Assembly (NCBI GenBank): GCA_049611965.1
Contig: JBMZBC010000013.1
Span: forward strand, 1 to 46,773
Length of the DNA stretch: 46,773 nucleotides
Direction of reading: 5' to 3'
Source of the DNA: UBA10364 sp049611965
GTDB lineage: Bacteria; Bacteroidota; Bacteroidia; Flavobacteriales; Schleiferiaceae
The position numbers and the translations under genes were made by a program. Below, in pieces: positions 42,843 to 46,773 of this stretch (position 1 is the stretch's first letter; the number at the start of each line of letters is the position of its first letter). Below the pieces are notes generated by a model that was given only the letters and a program-made list of their open reading frames with translations, searched no databases and had not been told where the DNA came from.

Positions 42843-43061
42843 ATGAAACCAAAAGCTTTGGTCGAGCACATCCGTGCAAATCAGAACAATAACAAGACGC
42901 TAAAATCTCTATTTGCTTCACAATTCCTAGGCAAACTTTCTGAACAAGAATTGGCAGGAATAAAGAAAAGTATTGAAAAGGAAATCACAAACCGCCAGCA
43001 AGCTGTTGTTGACGAAAAAATTGCTTTTCTACAATCGTTAGGATATAAAGTAGAGAAATAA
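42843..43061 (+). CDS. Small helical cytoplasmic protein, unknown
   Basis: 72 residues, basic, with no signal and a predicted alpha-helical composition (KSLFASQFLGKLSEQELAGIK, KSIEKEITNRQQAVVDEKIA). The family is not recognised. It has its own strong promoter and a strong terminator, so it is a separate, possibly abundant transcript. It could be a small nucleic-acid-binding or ribosome-associated protein, but nothing in the sequence shows this. Confidence 0.8.
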   Translation: MKPKALVEHIRANQNNNKTLKSLFASQFLGKLSEQELAGIKKSIEKEITNRQQAVVDEKIAFLQSLGYKVEK

Positions 43062-43083
43062 TATCTCATTTTACAGTAAAAAG

Positions 43084-43118
43084 AAATCCCCTGTGCCGTC
43101 GGTACAGGGGATTTTTTA
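43084..43118. terminator. Terminator after the 72-residue protein gene
   Basis: AAATCCCCTGTGCC pairs with GGTACAGGGGATTT (one G-T pair) around a GTC loop, followed by a T run. It starts 22 nt after the stop codon. It is symmetric enough to also stop the convergent YugP gene, whose stop lies at 43137. Confidence 0.92.
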
Positions 43119-43136
43119 TTTCGAATTATACTGCTT

Positions 43137-43814
43137 CTAATCGCGCAGCAGCGAGAAGTAGTATGCCAGCTGTGCCATAGAAGCCAATGCGGCTACTAAA
43201 TAAGTACGGGCAGCCCAGCTCAAAGCGTCGTTTGCTTTCTCGTGCTCTTGTGCGTTAATCATGCCTTTGTCCGTGAGCCAGGCCAGTGCACGATTAGATG
43301 CATCGTACTCAACAGGCAAAGTCACAAGTGTAAACGCGGTGATTGCCATCTGTGCCGCAATCAATACCCAGATAGCGGTGTTCATCCCGAAGATGCCCAA
43401 GAAACCTACTCCAAGGATCATGGACCAGATAACAATATTCATAATCTTACCGCTAAACTGTACCATGGGTACCAGTTGTGAGCGCATCTCCAACCATTTG
43501 TAGCCCTTTGCGTGTTGAACGGCATGGCCAACTTCATGGGCCGCTACAGCGGCGGCAGCGACACTGCGTCCAGAATAGACCTCCGGGCTTAGGTTCACAG
43601 TTTTATTTGCAGGGTTGTAGTGGTCGGTTAATTTTCCTGCTACGCTTTCGATACGAACATCATAAATAAAATGATCTTCGAGCATTTTCTGGGCGATTTC
43701 AGCACCAGACATACCATTGCTCAAGGCCTCTTTTGAGTACTTTTTAAATTTCGACTTTAAGCGTTGCTGAACGATGAAGCCGATAATGACAAATAGGATG
43801 ATGATTCCGAACAT
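43137..43814 (-). CDS. YugP-type zinc metallopeptidase
   Basis: 225 residues. An N-terminal membrane helix (IIILFVIIGFIV) and two or more C-terminal helices flank the active site AHEVGHAVQH (HExxH, His93, Glu94, His97), typical of the DUF/YugP neutral zinc protease family. Target unknown; envelope protein turnover is likely. It is monocistronic and divergent from surE. Confidence 0.92.
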   Translation of the reverse strand: MFGIIILFVIIGFIVQQRLKSKFKKYSKEALSNGMSGAEIAQKMLEDHFIYDVRIESVAGKLTDHYNPANKTVNLSPEVYSGRSVAAAAVAAHEVGHAVQHAKGYKWLEMRSQLVPMVQFSGKIMNIVIWSMILGVGFLGIFGMNTAIWVLIAAQMAITAFTLVTLPVEYDASNRALAWLTDKGMINAQEHEKANDALSWAARTYLVAALASMAQLAYYFSLLRD

Positions 43815-43878
43815 AAGGTTGTTATAAAGTTTTCGTTATAAACATAGACCAAAACATGTGCCGCCGCGCGAATCCATG

Positions 43879-43886
43879 TAACTTTG
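43879..43886 (+). promoter_or_regulatory. Candidate -7 box of the surE-lpxB operon
   Basis: TAACTTTG matches TAnnTTTG exactly and ends 18 nt before the surE ATG. The -33 side is not clear. Initiation near 43893 leaves a leader of about 12 nt. Confidence 0.48.
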
Positions 43887-43904
43887 GCATAAAGCCTTAT
43901 AAAG

Positions 43905-44678
43905 ATGACAAAAAAGCCTCTAATTCTCATCACAAACGATGACAGTATTTCCGCTCCGGGCATCAAAGTCTTGACAGAAATTGCCAATGACTTTGGTGAA
44001 GTTTGGGTAGTTGCACCTGATGGACCCATGAGCGGTAAAGGACATGCCATTTCATTGGACGTCAGTTTGAGAGTTTCAGAGGTGAAAAGCGAAGGGCCTC
44101 AAAAAGAGTTTAAGGTCAGCGGAACACCCGCGGATTGCGTAAAGCTCGCCATTAATAAAGTCATGCCACGTCGTCCAGATTTAATTTTAAGCGGTATTAA
44201 CCACGGCTCTAATGCTTCTGTAAACGTCATCTACAGTGGTACGATGAGCGCTGCTGTAGAAGGTGCATTGGAACGCATTCCTGCCATTGGCTTTAGTTTA
44301 TGTGAGCACAGTTGGGAAGCGAGCTTTGAAGCTTCGAAGCCCGCAGTGCGCAAAATCATACAGCAAGTCATTGACAATGGTCTAGCTACAGGTACATGTT
44401 TAAATGTCAATATTCCAGAGAACGCCAAAGCCCCTTATAAAGGCATTCGGGTATGTCGAATGGCCATAGGGAATTGGGAAGAGGAATTTGACGAGCGTGT
44501 TGATCCATTTGGCCGTCCGTATTTCTGGCTTACCGGAAAGTTCGTCAACTATGACAATGGCGACGATACAGATATCGCTGCTTTGGACGAAGGTTTTATT
44601 ACTGTAGTGCCTATTACTGTTGATTTGACCGCTCATCATGCGGTGGCTGCCCTAAACCAATGGAATTTTGAAGACTAG
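43905..44678 (+). CDS. surE: 5'/3'-nucleotidase SurE
   Basis: 257-residue metal-dependent nucleotidase. It opens with ILITNDDS (metal ligands Asp12 and Asp13), has APDGPMSGKGHAISL (active-site loop) and the SGINHGSNASVNVIYSGTMSAA block. SurE frees phosphate from nucleoside monophosphates and short polyphosphate, in stationary-phase survival. It begins an operon with a small membrane protein, lpxB and the SpoIID-domain gene. Confidence 0.95.
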   Translation: MTKKPLILITNDDSISAPGIKVLTEIANDFGEVWVVAPDGPMSGKGHAISLDVSLRVSEVKSEGPQKEFKVSGTPADCVKLAINKVMPRRPDLILSGINHGSNASVNVIYSGTMSAAVEGALERIPAIGFSLCEHSWEASFEASKPAVRKIIQQVIDNGLATGTCLNVNIPENAKAPYKGIRVCRMAIGNWEEEFDERVDPFGRPYFWLTGKFVNYDNGDDTDIAALDEGFITVVPITVDLTAHHAVAALNQWNFED

Positions 44679-44964
44679 AAGAATTATCGATTATTTCGCC
44701 GGCTTTATAGTTGGCATTGGTGCACCTGTTTTTAGCATTGCTATCGCTTTAGATAACTATCCGATGCTTGCGGACGTTGGTGACCTTGGCAATCCGGCAT
44801 GGCGATTGGTCGTTATGCGTGCCATTACTTTTGGTGTCATTATCAATGCCATTCTGTTTTTTACGGCGATAAATTTTGAAAAAGACCGCGTAGCTCGCGG
44901 GATACTTTTGAGCTGTTTGCCTAGTGTAGCGGCAATCATCCTGTTTCAATTCATTCTGAGGTAA
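44668..44964 (+). CDS. Small three-helix membrane protein
   Basis: 98 residues with three hydrophobic segments (YFAGFIVGIGAPVFSIAIAL, VVMRAITFGVIINAILFFTA, LLSCLPSVAAIILFQFIL). The start is a TTG at 44668, inside the end of surE (11-bp overlap); no in-frame ATG precedes the first helix. Its stop overlaps the lpxB ATG by one base. The family is unknown; position suggests a link to the envelope. Confidence 0.78.
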   Translation: MKTRRIIDYFAGFIVGIGAPVFSIAIALDNYPMLADVGDLGNPAWRLVVMRAITFGVIINAILFFTAINFEKDRVARGILLSCLPSVAAIILFQFILR

Positions 44965-46028
44965 TGAAGGTATTCTGGATAGCTGGGGAGCCCTCGGGCG
45001 ATATTCAAGCGGCAGCTTTAGTAAGCGCCTTGAAAGATGCTGTTCCAGAAGTAGACCAAGCAGGTTGGGGAGGTACCCACATGTCAGAAGCGGGAATGAA
45101 ACAGCTTTTTGATCTGCCCGGTAAGCCGCTCATGGGTTTCGTTGAGGTTGTTTTAAAAGCAACCACCATTTATAGACAAGTACAGGAAGTAAAAAAGGAC
45201 ATCACTGCATTTCAGCCAGAAGTACTCATTCTTGTGGATTACGCCGGATTTAACTTACGTATTGCCAAATGGGCGAAATCCCAAGGTATACGGGTGGTGT
45301 ATTACATTCCTCCAAAGATTTGGGCTTGGAAGGAGAGCAGGTTGAAACCGTTGACCGAACACAGCGATGTTATTTTGAGCATATTGCCTTTTGAGGAGCA
45401 TTGGTATGCAGCGAGGGGCCATGAGGCACACTATGTGGGCAATCCATTGCTTCTTAAATACGCCGAGGAAGATCTGTACGAGGAAGGCAGTAAGAAAGTT
45501 TTACTTCTACCAGGCTCTCGCATGCAAGAAATTAAACGCTTGATGCCAGAGTTCATAGCATTGGCCGAGGCATTGCCTGAATATCGTTTTCATGTGGTGC
45601 GGGCGGCCTCAGTTCGAGAGAGCTGGCCCTATGGGCAACTTCCGGGCAACCTGGTTATTGAGGACTGTTCGCTCGTAGAGGCGGCTGAACGATCTGAATA
45701 TGCCTTGACCTGCAGTGGTACGGCATCGTTAGAAATTGCATTACTCGGCATTCCACAATCTGTGGTGTATAAAGCCAATTCTATTTCCTTGGCCATCGCC
45801 AAGAAATTAGTCAAGGTGGACTATTTCTCCTTGCCGAATCTTATTATGGACGAGCCCATGGTGCCTGAATATTTACAGGAGCAAGTGCGTCTAGAACAAC
45901 TCAAGTCCCTAGTGATAAGTGGTGGTGAGCAACAGCGCTACGATATGGCGCGATTGAGGAAAAGAATGGGTGCACGAAACCTTGCTCAAGATGCGGTACC
46001 GCGTATTTTAGCCGTATTAAAGGACTAG
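44964..46028 (+). CDS. lpxB: Lipid-A-disaccharide synthase
   Basis: 354-residue GT19 glycosyltransferase. It opens with VFWIAGEPSGDIQAAALVSAL, has GWGGTHMSEAGM, GFVEVVLKA and YIPPKIWAWKESR, all LpxB blocks. It joins 2,3-diacyl-GlcN-1-P to UDP-2,3-diacyl-GlcN in lipid A synthesis. The ATG overlaps the upstream stop by one base. Confidence 0.96.
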   Translation: MKVFWIAGEPSGDIQAAALVSALKDAVPEVDQAGWGGTHMSEAGMKQLFDLPGKPLMGFVEVVLKATTIYRQVQEVKKDITAFQPEVLILVDYAGFNLRIAKWAKSQGIRVVYYIPPKIWAWKESRLKPLTEHSDVILSILPFEEHWYAARGHEAHYVGNPLLLKYAEEDLYEEGSKKVLLLPGSRMQEIKRLMPEFIALAEALPEYRFHVVRAASVRESWPYGQLPGNLVIEDCSLVEAAERSEYALTCSGTASLEIALLGIPQSVVYKANSISLAIAKKLVKVDYFSLPNLIMDEPMVPEYLQEQVRLEQLKSLVISGGEQQRYDMARLRKRMGARNLAQDAVPRILAVLKD

Positions 46029-46029
46029 A

Positions 46030-46773
46030 ATGAGGAAACTGTTCGCGCTTTGTTTTACGCTTATTGCAAGCATAGCCTTCGGTCAGAAGTATGTGTCATA
46101 TGCCTCAGGGCCTAGAGTACTAACGTTCGCAGATGTGGAGTACGGAAGGCTTCAGTTGAAGGTGAAATCAGGTACGTATACCTTAACAGCCTATACGCCG
46201 GATAGCACATTTACCATGGAATACGGTGAGGACGATGTGCACCCCCTGTACACCTTCCGCGGCGATTTGAGGCTGAACAGAGCGGGGTGTGATTCCATTG
46301 TGTTTACCACCAACGATACTATCGAGATGCGGGCTTGGCGCGGGAAGAATTGGACCCCAACAAGACCTTATCTAGGAAAGGTAACCATTCGTCCTAACCT
46401 CATTTATTTAGAGACCATAGTGAAGGTGCCTGTGGAGCCGTACATCGCGGGTGTGGTTGAGGCTGAAGGCGGTATGTCAGCAGAACCTGAATACCACAAA
46501 GCGCAGGCTGTACTGGCGAGAACTTGGCTCATTACGAATATGGGCAAGCATAAAGAGGAAGGTTACCACATCAAGGACGACCAGAGTTCTCAGGCGTTCA
46601 AAGGCGTACCGCACGGAAAGCATGCAAGTATTATCGCGGAGGCTGTTACTAAGACGAAGGATACCATAGCCACCTATGGCGGTAAGCCAATTATTGGTTT
46701 TTATCACAGCAATAGTGGAGGACAGACGGTGCTTCCACAAGACGTATGGTCTCAGGAATTGCCGTATTGCAGG
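46030..46773 (+). CDS. SpoIID/LytB domain secreted protein (partial)
   Basis: The ATG at 46030 opens one base after the lpxB stop and the frame stays open for 248 codons to the window edge, so the C-terminus is missing. The signal peptide is MRKLFALCFTLIASIAFGQ. After an N-terminal beta-rich region, the SpoIID/LytB block begins near residue 133: VPVEPYIAGVVEAEGG, then HKAQAVLARTWLI, DDQSSQAFKGV and FYHSNSGGQTV. In Bacillus SpoIID is a lytic transglycosylase acting on denuded glycan; in Bacteroidota the role is not known. A cell-wall enzyme is likely. Confidence 0.9.
   Translation, partial: MRKLFALCFTLIASIAFGQKYVSYASGPRVLTFADVEYGRLQLKVKSGTYTLTAYTPDSTFTMEYGEDDVHPLYTFRGDLRLNRAGCDSIVFTTNDTIEMRAWRGKNWTPTRPYLGKVTIRPNLIYLETIVKVPVEPYIAGVVEAEGGMSAEPEYHKAQAVLARTWLITNMGKHKEEGYHIKDDQSSQAFKGVPHGKHASIIAEAVTKTKDTIATYGGKPIIGFYHSNSGGQTVLPQDVWSQELPYCR

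Noticed and set aside
43821..43842. Direct repeat GTTATAAA twice, 14 bp apart, before the YugP gene
   Set aside because: Short, AT-rich and common by chance in such gaps; no link to a promoter box could be shown.

Overview
The window reads as a piece of a Bacteroidota chromosome, most likely a marine member of the Flavobacteriales (Cryomorphaceae/Schleiferiaceae-like; the family is a guess). Supporting signs are lineage-typical genes (DUF4293, DUF3822, DUF4920, BshB1 of bacillithiol synthesis, a long CcmF, an Asn/Arg-rich insertion in Rho, MbnP-like lipoproteins), promoters with the TAnnTTTG -7 box, A-rich leaders instead of strong Shine-Dalgarno sites, and very dense packing. I see 55 protein genes, no rRNA or tRNA gene, no IS element, no prophage and no CRISPR array. 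No gap between genes exceeds about 205 bases.

Layout. 1-204 is a leader with one dyad; 205-2472 is aconitase. 2.5-6.5 kb holds a barrel-like outer-membrane protein, a UMF1-type MFS transporter, and a minus-strand run of metallophosphoesterase, purB and a small membrane-anchored protein. 7.0-9.6 kb is truA plus an MsbA-like ABC exporter. 9.56-10.26 kb is a small outer-membrane protein gene enclosed by two identical 38-bp copies of one terminator. Rho follows, then DUF4293 and a minus-strand run of RecD-like helicase, PlsC-like acyltransferase and an orphan HsdR-N nuclease domain. 14.7-16.7 kb carries a pilin-like protein, a DUF3822 protein and rsmD. 16.7-19.6 kb has rdgB, a DASS transporter and oxyR. 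19.6-22.5 kb is a run of CoA-pyrophosphatase Nudix, divergent acyltransferase and two MbnP-like lipoproteins. 22.5-29.9 kb has another outer-membrane protein, then a secreted protein, mpl, pyrR, pyrB, rnz and an MFS exporter. A low-G+C YceI lipoprotein gene follows.

30.6-34.2 kb has a TIGR01777 protein, an unknown acidic protein, and a minus-strand run of DUF4920 lipoprotein, CxxCH lipoprotein, mnmD and Nudix. This run shares a back-to-back promoter region with ilvE (34.3-35.3 kb). 35.3-41.4 kb is one long minus-strand run: ccmB, ccmC, ccmD, ccmE, ccmF, a DUF2520 protein, kdsC and maf, linking cytochrome c maturation with LPS core synthesis. 41.5-43.1 kb has a lipoprotein glutathione peroxidase, bshB1 and a 72-residue protein with its own promoter and terminator. 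The end holds a YugP-type zinc protease, surE, a small membrane protein, lpxB and the start of a SpoIID/LytB-domain protein cut by the window edge.

Most of the window is conserved housekeeping DNA. No obvious new defence or mobile system is present. The best leads are the terminator-flanked cassette at 9.56-10.26 kb, the pilin-like/DUF3822 pair, the tandem MbnP-like lipoproteins, the cysteine-type CcmE, a divergent acyltransferase with altered catalytic motifs, and dyad symmetries at the DUF4920 and ccm promoters. Start sites, promoters and base-composition counts were read by eye; no search was run.
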